Part shown: one piece after another, positions 40,263 through 49,170 of the stretch
How the letters are laid out: each line of letters opens with the position of its first letter
How positions within the stretch are numbered: the first letter of the stretch is position 1
Assembly (NCBI RefSeq): GCF_000193495.2
Contig: NZ_AP023410.1
Coordinates: 1,488,001 to 1,552,000 of the forward strand
Source of the DNA: Acetobacter aceti NBRC 14818
GTDB lineage: Bacteria > Pseudomonadota > Alphaproteobacteria > Acetobacterales > Acetobacteraceae
DNA length: 64,000 nt
Direction: 5' to 3'
Position numbers and translations under genes: made by a program
Notes under the pieces: generated by a model
The model's database searches: none
The model's input: the letters and a program-made list of their open reading frames with translations, nothing else
Told to the model about the DNA's origin: nothing

Positions 40263-40841
40263 TGCGATAGCGTCACTTCCGTCGCTCTTGCGGTTTGATC
40301 GAATTTCCTGGCGACGGGTTTCTGTTGTGCATGCAAGATGCAGGCGGGTAGCCTGAGTAAAACGGGGCGGACAGAATGGCATGTTACGCCATCATGTTCT
40401 GGGTCGGTTACGGACTCGTAGGCATGGCATCGCTGATCCTCTGCGTAGAAATCTGGCGAATGAAACAGAAGCCGGGCTTATGGGAATGGGGTTCGGTGCG
40501 CTTGGAACCGGAAGCGGTCTGTGCGCCGCGGCTTTTTCCCTTCTTGCCCGGCATCAGGCAGCATCCTTCCAGTCTGCCCCTTAAACCCGACTTCAACTGA
40601 CCGGCTATAATCGACTGGCTGACAGCATCCCGAAGGCCTGTTCAAGCTGCATCTGAGCGGCGAAAAATGCCGACTTTACGGCAGAAAACCCTCCCCCGCC
40701 CCATGATCATCGCAAATACGGTGTCGGATGACTTGGCGGAAAGGTATGAAGCTGTATCATGCTTTTATTGGAAAAACCGGCTGCCGTTGACTGACGACGC
40801 AGCCGGAAAAAATGCCTGATAAGCCATGGAGAGTTGACCGC
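40263..40841. other. 579-base gap holding one weak small reading frame
   Basis: Apart from the doubtful small ORF at 40376-40600 described separately, no gene, RNA or repeat is apparent. The final ~100 bases precede the LOG gene and probably include its promoter. Confidence 0.4.
40376..40600 (+). CDS. Doubtful small membrane protein, possibly frameshifted
   Basis: A 74-codon frame starting MACYAIMFWVGYGLVGMASL with a GGGGCGG site upstream, giving one clear hydrophobic segment followed by a charged stop-transfer (EIWRMKQK). After that the frame becomes Pro-rich and uncharacteristic, while another frame at the same place reads MGMGFGALGTGSGLCAAAFS, a good second TM. This suggests a two-TM small protein broken by one frameshift around 40480. 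Either a real small protein, a decayed one, or chance. Confidence 0.3.
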   Translation: MACYAIMFWVGYGLVGMASLILCVEIWRMKQKPGLWEWGSVRLEPEAVCAPRLFPFLPGIRQHPSSLPLKPDFN

Positions 40842-41438
40842 ATGCCTGCCCGCATTAATGCCGCCGCCGTCTTTTGCGGTTCCCGTTTTGGAAATTTGCC
40901 AGCCTACAAGGAAGCAGCGGAAGCCGTGGGAGCCGGTCTTGCCCAGGCTGGTATTCATCTTGTTTATGGCGGTGGGTATGTAGGCCTGATGGGTGTTGTG
41001 GCGGATTCAGCCATTCAGGCGGGCGGGCGTGTCACGGGCATCATTCCAGAATTTCTGGAAGCGCGTGAGGTCATGCATCGTGGCGTGACGGAACTGGTTG
41101 TCACGGATTCCATGCATACGCGTAAACAGAAGATGTTTGCGCTGGCTGATGCGTTTCTGATTCTTCCTGGCGGTTTCGGCACTTTTGACGAACTGATGGA
41201 GATTCTGACTTGGAAGCAGCTCCAGCTGCATGCCAAGCCCATCCTTATCGTCAACACCGCAAACTGGGCGCAGGGCGTGCTGGCGATGCTTAACGAGGCT
41301 GTCAGTCAGGGCTTCGCCTCGCCAGAAGCGCGTGGACTGCTTGAGGTGGTGCCTGATGCGGCGGCGGCCCTGCAACGACTGGAACTTGTTCCCCGCTCGG
41401 ACAGCCGCGAGGCCCTTGAAGCGACCTCCAGAATGTAA
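40842..41438 (+). CDS. LOG family protein (nucleotide 5'-monophosphate phosphoribohydrolase)
   Basis: Rossmann-like enzyme that cleaves AMP or cytokinin riboside monophosphate to base and ribose 5-phosphate. Signatures: AAVFCGSRFGNLPAYKEAAE, YGGGYVGLMGVVADSAIQAG and the catalytic LPGGFGTFDELMEILTWKQL (PGGxGTxxE). Helix with MHTRKQKMFALADAF precedes it. 198 residues from ATG 40842, which has GGAGAG at eight bases; the earlier ATG at 40812 is less likely. Bacterial LOGs are often mislabelled lysine decarboxylase. Confidence 0.92.
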   Translation: MPARINAAAVFCGSRFGNLPAYKEAAEAVGAGLAQAGIHLVYGGGYVGLMGVVADSAIQAGGRVTGIIPEFLEAREVMHRGVTELVVTDSMHTRKQKMFALADAFLILPGGFGTFDELMEILTWKQLQLHAKPILIVNTANWAQGVLAMLNEAVSQGFASPEARGLLEVVPDAAAALQRLELVPRSDSREALEATSRM

Positions 41439-41540
41439 ATTTCCGCCCTCTGGATAAAAATAAACGTCCTGTTCAGGGGGCTCATGATATTTCGGCTCTT
41501 GCAGTCATGAACGATGAGCGCTATTAGGCCCGCACCCAAT

Positions 41541-41617
41541 CGGAGTGTAGCTCAGCCTGGTAGAGCACTGTGTTCGGGACGCAGGGGCCGGAGGTTCGAA
41601 TCCTCTCACTCCGACCA
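41541..41617 (+). tRNA. tRNA-Pro(CGG)
   Basis: Acceptor CGGAGTG pairs with CACTCCG, D-arm TAGCTCAGCCTGGTAGAGCA, anticodon loop TTCGGGA giving CGG, T-arm GGAGGTTCGAATCCTCTC, and encoded CCA. It borders a degraded segment. Confidence 0.93.
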
Positions 41618-42171
41618 GGGGTTTTTAACGGATGACCCGACATCCGTTTCTGTGCTCTGTTGTGCAGATGCATTGAGAACAGTAAATCTCCCCCACAAAT
41701 TTCCCGCTCCCTTCTTTAACATGCACGCCAGCTAGTGCCGTAAGGTAGTCGCAGAATGGGATATTTCAGCCAACACGCCGGCTTCCTGCTCGAATAAAGC
41801 GTCCCATAGATAGACAGGCAGAGATAACCCTTCCAGCCTGTCTCGCTGCCACCACTGCGACTCTTTCTCGTCCTCGGCGCGCATCGACTCCCCAATCCAG
41901 GATGGTAGGGTTAAGGTGTTGTCAGTCTTAGGGAGGTTGATTTGGACGAAGCAGCACTCAAAACATGGGTCGCAAAAAGCATTAGAATTTCAGCTGCTTA
42001 CAGCTATTACCCTTCCTGCTTTATTGAGATGATTAAACGTTATGGTGAATGGCGCGACTGATGGCTGGCGGCGAAATTCAGACAGGGGTTTCCAAGCTGG
42101 ACAGAGTGAAGCTCGCTCACATACGTGATTCCTCGCTCCAAAGTCGCATGCGGTAAATATGATCCAGAACC
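41618..42171. other. 554-base gap with degraded reading frames after tRNA-Pro
   Basis: No intact recognised gene. The minus strand has an open frame (41732 to about 41990) with a likely ATG at 41884; the plus strand has a 39-codon frame near 41942-42061 whose in-frame continuation past the stop still looks protein-like (WLAAKFRQGFPSWTE). Best read as remnants of lost genes beside a tRNA. Confidence 0.4.
41732..41884 (-). CDS. Small 50-residue ORF, unknown, perhaps a gene remnant
   Basis: Starts MRAEDEKESQWWQRDRLEGL and ends SHSATTLRH. Open codons continue upstream of the ATG (DNTLTLPSWIGES) for about 35 more residues without a normal start, as if the true start has been lost. GGGGAG lies only three bases before the ATG, too close for a good site. 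Amino-acid make-up is protein-like (amphipathic, charged) and not low complexity. No family recognised. Confidence 0.3.
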   Translation of the reverse strand: MRAEDEKESQWWQRDRLEGLSLPVYLWDALFEQEAGVLAEISHSATTLRH

Positions 42172-42411
42172 ATGACCTTTATAACTTCTTCCTTTCGTAT
42201 CCTGACGATGACATCCCTTCTGTGTCTGCTGGCGGCGTGCTCCGGTCCCACCCGACTGTCACCTCATCAGGAGTTCCGGCGGGATCAGAAGAAATTGCAT
42301 AATTGCAATGAAATTTCAGACAGAACCGCCCGTGGACGGTGTCTCATGGCTGAATCCAGACGCCATTATCTGTATCAGCATCCCCGGAAACCGCCGGTCC
42401 GAAGCCGTTAA
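42172..42411 (+). CDS. Small lipoprotein
   Basis: 79 residues. N-terminal signal with lipobox LLCLLAAC, so Cys22 should be lipidated and the protein anchored in the periplasm or outer membrane. The mature part is short and basic, with a Cys pair (HNCNEISDRTARGRCLMAES) resembling small entericidin-unlike lipoproteins of unknown role. Family not recognised. Confidence 0.6.
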   Translation: MTFITSSFRILTMTSLLCLLAACSGPTRLSPHQEFRRDQKKLHNCNEISDRTARGRCLMAESRRHYLYQHPRKPPVRSR

Positions 42412-42468
42412 CTGAGTGAGGCATCCTGTCCGCCGTCTACGACAGAGAGTTTTTCCAGCAGACGGCTC

Positions 42469-42684
42469 TCAGTTTTTGCCCTGATCACTGCGAGGCTGCC
42501 GCACTTCTGGTGAAGAGCTTTTGGGCGGTCCAGCGGCATCTTCATCAAGATTGATTTCTTTTTCAATTTGCCGGGTATGTGGTGAATTATGGTTCTGTAT
42601 TATTTCCTTTTCAGTGGAACAGGCCATCAATCCCGAGCATATAAATACAGCGACAAGTCCCCGGACTGCTACAGAGCGCAACAT
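42469..42684 (-). CDS. Small lipoprotein
   Basis: 71 residues from ATG 42684, which has AGGGAA upstream. Signal MLRSVAVRGLVAVFICSGLM leads to the lipobox LMAC. The mature part is acidic then Ser/Pro-rich (EKEINLDEDAAGPP). No named family. It converges with the lipoprotein gene at 42172 but is not similar to it. Confidence 0.5.
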   Translation of the reverse strand: MLRSVAVRGLVAVFICSGLMACSTEKEIIQNHNSPHTRQIEKEINLDEDAAGPPKSSSPEVRQPRSDQGKN

Positions 42685-42979
42685 GATGTTTTCCCTGACT
42701 TCAGAGCGTGATTTCAAACAGTAGAATCAAAGTAAAATCGAAACAGGGAAGTTTCGATATTCATGCATCATAATATAACCTGACGGCATGACATGCCGTT
42801 CGACGGGTTACTGCTGTTATATGACGTCGCACAGCAGGAACAGAACATACGCCCGCAGTGCAGTTTTTCCGGGGAATTACCTGAAAACCGGCCTCTATAT
42901 CCGTGCCCCCCTTGCTCTTGTGCGCCGTCTCTGGTCCAACCCGTGATCAAGAGAACACGCTCAGGAGAACGAGTGCGCC

Positions 42980-43852
42980 ATGCGAACAGGACAGATTGCG
43001 GCCATGCTGCTGACCGCATTGGCGCTTGAAGGCTGTTACGCCCAGTACAACTACCGTCCCACCGGTTATGAAGAAGGATGGACGATGGGCCATCATGCCG
43101 GTCATCTCGGTTGGTATGACCAGCACGGTCACTGGCGAGGCTGGTTCGATGGCGCGTCATGGCATGATGCCCATGAGACGGCTCCACATGGCGCATCGTC
43201 TCCGCTAGCGGGTCGACCAGCGCCTGTCAGCAGAACCGCCCCTGCCCTGCGTGGTGGAGCAGCCAGATTGCCCGCACAGCAACCTGTCAGCGCGCAAGAA
43301 GAAACACCGTCCGCCGTTAATCCTGTGCCAGAAGCCCCACAGGTATCTGCTCCTCTGCCGACACCGGTCGCGCCACCAGCACATTCTGCTCCCATTCCCG
43401 CAACGGCAGCGCCGCAGGTGGCCACCCCAGCGGTTCCACCACGGGCGACACCAGCTCTCACACCACCAAGGGCACCAACCCCTCCCGCTGTTACGCCAAC
43501 CGCTCCGCAGCCATCCGCGCCGGTCAGCGCCCCGGCACCCCAGCCTGCACCTGTCGTCCAGACGCCTCCTGTTCAGTCTGCCCCCGCGCCCAGCGTCCAA
43601 CCCTCCGCTCCAGTTCAGACACCGGATGAAGAGGAAACGGCTCCATCGACGCCAACAGCGCAACAGGCTCCCTTCAAGGTCAAACCGGGTTCATCCATGC
43701 CGCAGGGTCCAGACGAGTCGACATCAGCGGCCTCTCAGGTGCTGCCTGCCTGGCTCGACCCCTCACCCGATCCGGTCACGTCCTCGCAGCCTGCCACTGA
43801 ACAACCTTCGGGCAACGCAACCGGTAGGGCGACACGTAAAACGACGCGGTAA
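42980..43852 (+). CDS. Exported proline/alanine-rich protein
   Basis: 290 residues. The N-terminus MRTGQIAAMLLTALALEGCY is a signal with an imperfect lipobox (LEGC), so lipidation is possible but unsure. Residues ~25-60 are rich in Gly, His, Trp and Tyr (GYEEGWTMGHHAGHLGWYDQ); the remainder (~80-230) is a long Pro/Ala/Ser/Val-rich, probably extended region. No catalytic motif. It may span the periplasm or cell wall. Family not recognised. Confidence 0.55.
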   Translation: MRTGQIAAMLLTALALEGCYAQYNYRPTGYEEGWTMGHHAGHLGWYDQHGHWRGWFDGASWHDAHETAPHGASSPLAGRPAPVSRTAPALRGGAARLPAQQPVSAQEETPSAVNPVPEAPQVSAPLPTPVAPPAHSAPIPATAAPQVATPAVPPRATPALTPPRAPTPPAVTPTAPQPSAPVSAPAPQPAPVVQTPPVQSAPAPSVQPSAPVQTPDEEETAPSTPTAQQAPFKVKPGSSMPQGPDESTSAASQVLPAWLDPSPDPVTSSQPATEQPSGNATGRATRKTTR

Positions 43853-44033
43853 GTCCCTGCCGGTTTACGTCTAGGGTCGTACGGATATGCTTTGGTTGAG
43901 AGTGATGCTCGGCGCGAAAGCAGACAGGAGAGAATATACTCCTGTCGCGCTTTTCCACGGCTCGCGCCGCGACATCGCCATGAAGGGGCAGCAACGCATC
44001 CTTTGAAAGAGATGTGTGTCAGAGGAGAGACCG

Positions 44034-45836
44034 TTGACAGAGACCACGATCAGTTCCGCTTCCGGAAAGATGAGCGACCGTCTTCAGGCCTTGCGCGTTC
44101 TATTAAAAGAAAACGGTCTGGATGGGCTGATCATTCCGCGCAGTGATGAATATCTGGGGGAATATGTACCAGCGTGCGCCGAACGGCTGGCATGGATCAG
44201 CGGTTTTACGGGTAGCGCTGGACTGGCCGTGGTTCTGTCCGACAAGGCCGCCGTTTTTTCGGATGGACGCTACATCACCCAGATGGATGATCAGGTCGAT
44301 GGCGCGCTGTGGGAACGCCATCACATCACGGAAGCGCCTCCACGTTCCTGGCTCGCCAAGAACGCCCCGGAAAAGGCCCGTATCGGCTATGATCCGCGGA
44401 TCATCAGCCGCTCCGCGCTTGAAGCACTGCGTTCGGACAGCGTCACATTTGTCCCGACAGCGTTCAATCTGATCGACACCGTCTGGACTGATCGCCCTGT
44501 CCCGCCTTCTGCTCCAGCGGAGGTTCATCCACTGGAATACGCTGGGCAAGGCAGCGCAGAGAAACGTCATGCTCTTGGCGCACAGCTTGCCGCAAACGGA
44601 TGGCAGGCCGCACTCATCGCCGATTGCACGTCCGTCGCGTGGCTGCTGAACATCCGTGGGACCGATGTGCCTCACACGCCTGTAGTGCTCTGCTTTGCCG
44701 TTCTGCATAGCAATGGACAGGTCGACCTGTTTGTGGATGAGGCGAAGATCACGCCTGAAGTGCGTAACTGGCTTGGCGACGATGTGAACATTCTGCCGCC
44801 GGAAAAGCTGGAAGAGTCGTTGCGGGCATTGAAGGGGCAGACAGTAGCCGTCGATCCGTCCGCCACACCGGTCTGGTTCAGCCAGACGCTGGAAGACGCG
44901 GGAGCGCCCGTCGTGGAAGCCGCCGACCCCTGCGCCCTGCCCCGCGCTCGGAAGAATGCGGTCGAGCAGCAGGGAGCCCGCGCCGCGCATCTCCGTGACG
45001 CTGTCGCCATCTGCCGCTTCCTGCACTGGCTGGACACACATGCCGCAGGCTCGACGGAGATGGAACTGGTGGAACGGCTCCGTGCGTTCCGGGCTGAAGC
45101 GCCAGAGTATCGCGACGATTCCTTCGATACGATCTCTGGAGCTGGCCCGAACGGAGCCATCATCCATTACCGCGTCACGCCGGAAACCAGCCGCCACCTT
45201 GGTGCGAACACGGTCTATCTGGTGGATAGCGGCGCGCAGTATCCCGATGGCACGACGGACATCACCCGCACCGTCTGGACGGGGCCGGATGAGCCCCCTG
45301 CCGGGATCAAAGAGGCGTTCAGCCGCGTGCTGAAGGGCAATCTGCTGCTGGGGCGGGCGCGCTTTCCCGTCGGCACCACCGGCAGCGCGCTGGATGTGGT
45401 GGCGCGGTATGCGCTGTGGCAGGGAGGTCTGGATTTCGACCACGGCACGGGACACGGCGTGGGGAGCTATCTGTCCGTGCACGAGGGGCCGCAGCGCATC
45501 TCCAAGCAGCCCAACAGAATCGCATTGGAAGACGGCATGATCGTCTCGAATGAGCCGGGCTATTACCGTCCCGGCGCGTTCGGCATCCGGCTGGAGACTC
45601 TGGAAATGGTCAGATCATCCGATGTCGGACAGGACGGACGAAACTTTCTTGAGTTCGAGACGCTGACTCTGGCTCCTTTTGACCGCCGTCTGGTTGATCC
45701 GGCCGTTATGGGACCGGAAGCCTTGGATTTCCTTGATTCTTACCATGCGAGAGTGCTGGCGGAGGTTGGTCCGCTGCTCTCCGGAGAAGCAAAATCCTGG
45801 CTGGTGCATGCCTGCTCTCCCATCAAGAGGAAGTGA
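44034..45836 (+). CDS. Xaa-Pro aminopeptidase, M24B family
   Basis: Metallopeptidase removing the first residue when proline follows. The ~600-residue, three-domain form: two creatinase-like N-terminal domains (LIIPRSDEYLGEYVPACAER; GSAEKRHALGAQLAANGWQA) and a pita-bread catalytic domain with metal ligands in VDSGAQYPDGTTDITRTVWT, DFDHGTGHGVGSYLSVHEGP and NEPGYYRPGAFGIRLETLEM. TTG 44034 is chosen for the GAGGAGA site; GTG 44016 is an alternative. Cytosolic (no signal). Followed by icd. Confidence 0.93.
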   Translation: MTETTISSASGKMSDRLQALRVLLKENGLDGLIIPRSDEYLGEYVPACAERLAWISGFTGSAGLAVVLSDKAAVFSDGRYITQMDDQVDGALWERHHITEAPPRSWLAKNAPEKARIGYDPRIISRSALEALRSDSVTFVPTAFNLIDTVWTDRPVPPSAPAEVHPLEYAGQGSAEKRHALGAQLAANGWQAALIADCTSVAWLLNIRGTDVPHTPVVLCFAVLHSNGQVDLFVDEAKITPEVRNWLGDDVNILPPEKLEESLRALKGQTVAVDPSATPVWFSQTLEDAGAPVVEAADPCALPRARKNAVEQQGARAAHLRDAVAICRFLHWLDTHAAGSTEMELVERLRAFRAEAPEYRDDSFDTISGAGPNGAIIHYRVTPETSRHLGANTVYLVDSGAQYPDGTTDITRTVWTGPDEPPAGIKEAFSRVLKGNLLLGRARFPVGTTGSALDVVARYALWQGGLDFDHGTGHGVGSYLSVHEGPQRISKQPNRIALEDGMIVSNEPGYYRPGAFGIRLETLEMVRSSDVGQDGRNFLEFETLTLAPFDRRLVDPAVMGPEALDFLDSYHARVLAEVGPLLSGEAKSWLVHACSPIKRK

Positions 45837-45909
45837 CAACACGTAATTGCGTATCGCGCTGGCTCTCAATGCGAGGCAGAAGAGGCGGCGGATGTATAGG
45901 GAGTTCATG

Positions 45910-46938
45910 ATGACGAACAGCAAAACAATCCCCGCCACCCTTATTCCGGGCGACGGTATCGGTCCCGAAATTATGGATTCGGTGGTCGAGATCCTCGATG
46001 CGGTCGGCGCACCGTTTGCGTGGGAGCGTCACATCGCTGGCATGGCGGGTGTTGACGCGGTTAATGATCCGCTTCCGAAAGACACCATCGAGAGCATCCG
46101 CAAGACCGGCCTTGCTCTCAAGGGCCCGCTGACCACGCCTGTCGGCGGTGGCTTCAAGTCCATCAACGTTACCATGCGTCAGGAGTTCGAGCTCTACGCA
46201 AATCTTCGTCCGACCAAGACGATCATTCCTGGTGGCCGTTACGAAGACATCGATCTGGTGATCGTTCGTGAGAACCTCGAAGGCTATTACGCCGCGATGG
46301 AGAACACGATCCCCGCCAATGGCGACAAGAAGGGCATCGCCCTTTCCGGCGGTTATGTTTCCCGCAAGGAATGCGAGCGCATTGTCCGCTTCGCCTTCGA
46401 CTACGCCGTACAGAACGGCCGCAAGAAGGTGACGCTGGTCCACAAGGCCAACATCATCAAGCAGATGTGCGGCATGTTCCTTGAGGCAGGCCGCAAGGTT
46501 GCTGCGGAATACAAGGGCAAGATCGAGTGTGACGAGCGTATCGTCGACGCCTGCTCCATGCAGCTGGTGACCAACCCGTGGCAGTTTGACGTGATCGTCA
46601 CGACCAACCTGTTCGGCGACATCCTCTCCGATCAGGCCGCTGGCCTTGTCGGTGGTCTGGGTCTGGCGCCGGGCGCTAACATCGGTGAGAAAGCTGCGAT
46701 CTTCGAGGCGGTGCATGGCTCCGCTCCTGACATCGCAGGCAAGAACCTCGCCAACCCGCTGGCTCTGCTGCTGGCTGCGGTGATGATGCTGCGTCACGTC
46801 CGTCGTGATGATCTGGCTGACCGGATCGACACGGCGATCAAGAACCTGATCACCAGCGGCAAGGTTCGCACCCGTGACATGGGCGGCGAAGCTGGCACGA
46901 AGGAACTGACGGCTGCGCTGAAGCAGGCTCTCGTCTGA
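45910..46938 (+). CDS. icd: Isocitrate dehydrogenase, IDH/IMDH family (likely NAD-dependent)
   Basis: TCA-cycle enzyme making 2-oxoglutarate. The 342-residue length is that of the short NAD-type IDH rather than the longer NADP forms. Blocks: [40 protein letters not shown] (substrate Ser/Asn/Arg), [20 protein letters not shown], and the metal and cofactor part [20 protein letters not shown] with [20 protein letters not shown]. 3-isopropylmalate dehydrogenase is unlikely given the SINVTMRQE substrate region. ATG 45910 follows AGGGAG; ATG 45907 is adjacent. Terminator downstream. Confidence 0.9.
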   Translation: MTNSKTIPATLIPGDGIGPEIMDSVVEILDAVGAPFAWERHIAGMAGVDAVNDPLPKDTIESIRKTGLALKGPLTTPVGGGFKSINVTMRQEFELYANLRPTKTIIPGGRYEDIDLVIVRENLEGYYAAMENTIPANGDKKGIALSGGYVSRKECERIVRFAFDYAVQNGRKKVTLVHKANIIKQMCGMFLEAGRKVAAEYKGKIECDERIVDACSMQLVTNPWQFDVIVTTNLFGDILSDQAAGLVGGLGLAPGANIGEKAAIFEAVHGSAPDIAGKNLANPLALLLAAVMMLRHVRRDDLADRIDTAIKNLITSGKVRTRDMGGEAGTKELTAALKQALV

Positions 46939-46998
46939 TCTTTCAGTAAAGCACTGCGTGCGGACCGGAATTTTCCTTTTCTGGTCCGCTTGAAGAGA

Positions 46999-47030
46999 AG
47001 CCCTGCCGTTCTGCGGCGGGGCTTTTTTTG
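46999..47030 (+). terminator. Terminator after icd
   Basis: AGCCCTGCCG, loop TTCTG, CGGCGGGGCT then TTTTTTTG. Ends the icd transcript, just before the decayed IS element. Confidence 0.88.
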
Positions 47031-47239
47031 TGTTCATGTCTTTTACAAAGCTCTTCCCGTTTTCACTGGGAAGCTGCTGGGATGTATTACAGCCTCTCCC
47101 GTATGGCCCAGAATTTCTGGTAAGTTTCATCGGTCCGATCGGGAACGATCGCCCCACCTCAGAATCAACAGAACTTCAATCAGCATATGCAGTTTTTCTC
47201 CCGAATTCTGCCAAAGCTGACGCTGATCGGCGCGATCAG

Positions 47240-47870
47240 TCATGAATCCGAACAGCCCGCCATGATTTGCGAGAGCTACTCAACGGGCTTTGAGATCTGC
47301 GGTTTATCAGCAGTCCCGGCGATGGATTGAAGCAGGCTGTCTCGAATGGCGGCAGGAACGAAGGCTGACCAGCTACGGCGATCATCAACAGCATTACACT
47401 GCACCCGCCCCCGGAAAGCGCATCATGCCCAGACTATGATGACGCAAAAAGAAAGAACGGATCGAAGCTGCGCATGGCCGTTGATACCCTGGGGCTTTTT
47501 CTGACGTTGCATGTAACGCCGGTAAACAGGAATGACCGAGCAGAAGTCGGGCCACCGGCTGAAGCCATTCAGCAGGCGGCCCAGGGCAGCGTTGAACTGG
47601 CATGGGCTTGATCAGGGCTATACCGGAGCACACGCCGTATATGCCGCTGAAAAGGAAGACATCACTCTCGAAATCGTCAGGTTGTCCCATACAAAATGAG
47701 GATTCATGCTTCTGCTACACCGATAGATTGGGGAGCGGAGTTTCGCATGGGCAACACAATCCAGTAGGTTAATGAAGGACTATGAACGGTATGCCTCAAC
47801 ACTTGCGGCCAAGCACACCATTGCCTGCGCTGGCTGCATGCTCAGAAATGCCGCTAACCTGTTTTTCCAA
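47240..47870 (+). pseudogene. Decayed IS5-family transposase
   Basis: Fragments in several plus-strand frames match one IS5-type DDE transposase in order: HDLRELLNGL near 47261; DYDDAKRKNGSKLRMAVDTL then LGLFLTLHVTPVNRNDRAEV at about 47430-47540; DQGYTGAHAVYAAEKEDITL at about 47610-47670; then GFMLLLHR, ERSFAWAT, KDYERYASTLAAKHTI up to about 47868. There are in-frame stops (for example TGA after VRLSHTK) and at least two frameshifts, so it cannot make a working protein. Inverted terminal repeats were not identified. It marks the edge of the AT-rich phage segment. Confidence 0.8.
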
Positions 47871-48066
47871 AGAGCATAACAGCCCCCAGAATGATATTTG
47901 CCGAGATGGAAGCTAACTGAAAATGTGACGAGCAGGATTGGTTGAACTTGACTGCGTTAGCCGCTTTTTTCTGGTTTATTTTCAGGATAATTATGTAGAC
48001 AGAAAAATATATAAAATGATATTATATATATCACTTGATAATTTTTACAATATACACTTATTATAA
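47871..48066. other. AT-rich junction between IS remnant and phage genes
   Basis: Composition changes abruptly here: 47990-48066 is almost all A and T (for example TATAAAATGATATTATATAT). No gene, terminator or att-like repeat was recognised. Expected continuation of the phage tail genes (baseplate, lysis) is absent. Confidence 0.5.
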
Positions 48067-48264
48067 TTACATATTAATACCTCCTCCTTGACTGAGGTCG
48101 TAGCTGGGTAAAGTAAGAGTAGTTACTGTTACAATCCATGTATCATTAAGGTTATTAAGCGACATAATTCTATTTGCCTGTGTTGCATCCCCTAAATATT
48201 TGGCGGCAACATGCCACAGTGAAATATCACTCGCACTTACATTAATTGTTTTTCCGGTTTTCAT
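48067..48264 (-). CDS. LysM-like phage tail protein (X-type)
   Basis: 65 residues with one LysM-like unit: SLWHVAAKYLGDATQANRIM, then ending in TLTLPSYD. Short LysM proteins of this form (P2 gpX and relatives) lie at the hub or end of contractile tails. It is the last gene of the phage block and follows the GpU-like gene by six bases. Confidence 0.6.
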   Translation of the reverse strand: MKTGKTINVSASDISLWHVAAKYLGDATQANRIMSLNNLNDTWIVTVTTLTLPSYDLSQGGGINM

Positions 48265-48270
48265 TCTGAC

Positions 48271-49170
48271 TCATGATAATATATTTGAAAGAGAAATATT
48301 GTTAGTCGAGCGCGTTAAGTAGGCATTGTTCAGTGCTGATGTTGCCAATATTCCGGAATGTGCTGTCGCAGCAATCATGGAAGAGGCACCTGAGACTAGA
48401 TTTCCGCCGGAATTAGCGGAAATAGACGATATTTCAGTGTTGGAAGCATTGAATATTGATGAGTTTAGGTTTGTAGATGACGAGATATTACTTTGAAGGT
48501 TTGTAAAATCTAGGTTTGAACTCAAAGAAGATAGAGCATTCGCTTGTGTCGAAAGGCCTGATAGTTTGCTGTTTAGAGTAGACATTTCACCTCCCTCGCC
48601 AATCAGATTAGCTAAAGGAGTTATTTCCCCAGCGTAAGAACTTGAGACATTTGTGAGATAACTCACATAGGAACTGGCGTCTGAAAGCAAACCGGTTGTT
48701 GTGGAAAATGCACTTGAAAGATCAGAATTCAGTAAACCGACGAGGGAAGATAATGTCGAGGTTAAAGTTGAAACTGTTTGAGGAATAACTTCACAAAAAA
48801 TTTTGTAAGGAATAATGGTTCCACAATTTGTGTAAGAGGCCTGAAAAGCTGTGATAACGACTTTTCTTGAAATCCCTCCACCTGAAAAAGTGTAGGAATT
48901 ACCACTCCGAGCCATGGCATCAAGAGTTCTTGCTTTCTGAAGGGATGAGCTACCCCGAAAAATGCCACCCCAAGTTAATGGCTGATCATAGTATCCATTA
49001 AGAATAACGACTTTAGCACCGCCGATTTGGTGAAAAGTCTCGGTTGCCTGATAGCCGCCCCAAAACAATTCAGAAGGCACTTCTGTATCCAGAAAAGTAA
49101 TTGGCCCTAATGTAAAATTTTGAGTGCCAAGAGCGGATTCTATAGAAGAAACAATGCCTAAAAAACTCAT
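48271..49170 (-). CDS. Phage tail/baseplate protein, GpU-like N-terminus
   Basis: 299 residues. The N-terminal ~115 residues resemble tail-terminator or hub-proximal proteins of contractile phages: ETFHQIGGAKVVILNGYYDQ, then PLTWGGIFRGSSSLQKARTL and NCGTIIPYKIFCEVIP. The C-terminal ~170 residues are Ser/Leu/Asn-rich, low complexity and probably helical or fibrous (VGLLNSDLSSAFSTTTGLLS). ATG 49170 overlaps the preceding stop (TAATG), supporting this start over the longer frame. Function inferred from position and short motifs. Confidence 0.55.
   Translation of the reverse strand: MSFLGIVSSIESALGTQNFTLGPITFLDTEVPSELFWGGYQATETFHQIGGAKVVILNGYYDQPLTWGGIFRGSSSLQKARTLDAMARSGNSYTFSGGGISRKVVITAFQASYTNCGTIIPYKIFCEVIPQTVSTLTSTLSSLVGLLNSDLSSAFSTTTGLLSDASSYVSYLTNVSSSYAGEITPLANLIGEGGEMSTLNSKLSGLSTQANALSSLSSNLDFTNLQSNISSSTNLNSSIFNASNTEISSISANSGGNLVSGASSMIAATAHSGILATSALNNAYLTRSTNNISLSNILS

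Noticed and set aside
43200..43760. Possible tandem repeat array in the Pro/Ala-rich gene
   Set aside because: The DNA shows composition bias but no regular unit length.
44103..45482. 459-codon frame antisense to the Xaa-Pro aminopeptidase
   Set aside because: Complementary to a gene with clear catalytic motifs; no family resemblance.
45823..47157. 444-codon frame antisense to icd
   Set aside because: Covers a certain gene and its terminator; composition is typical of a shadow frame.
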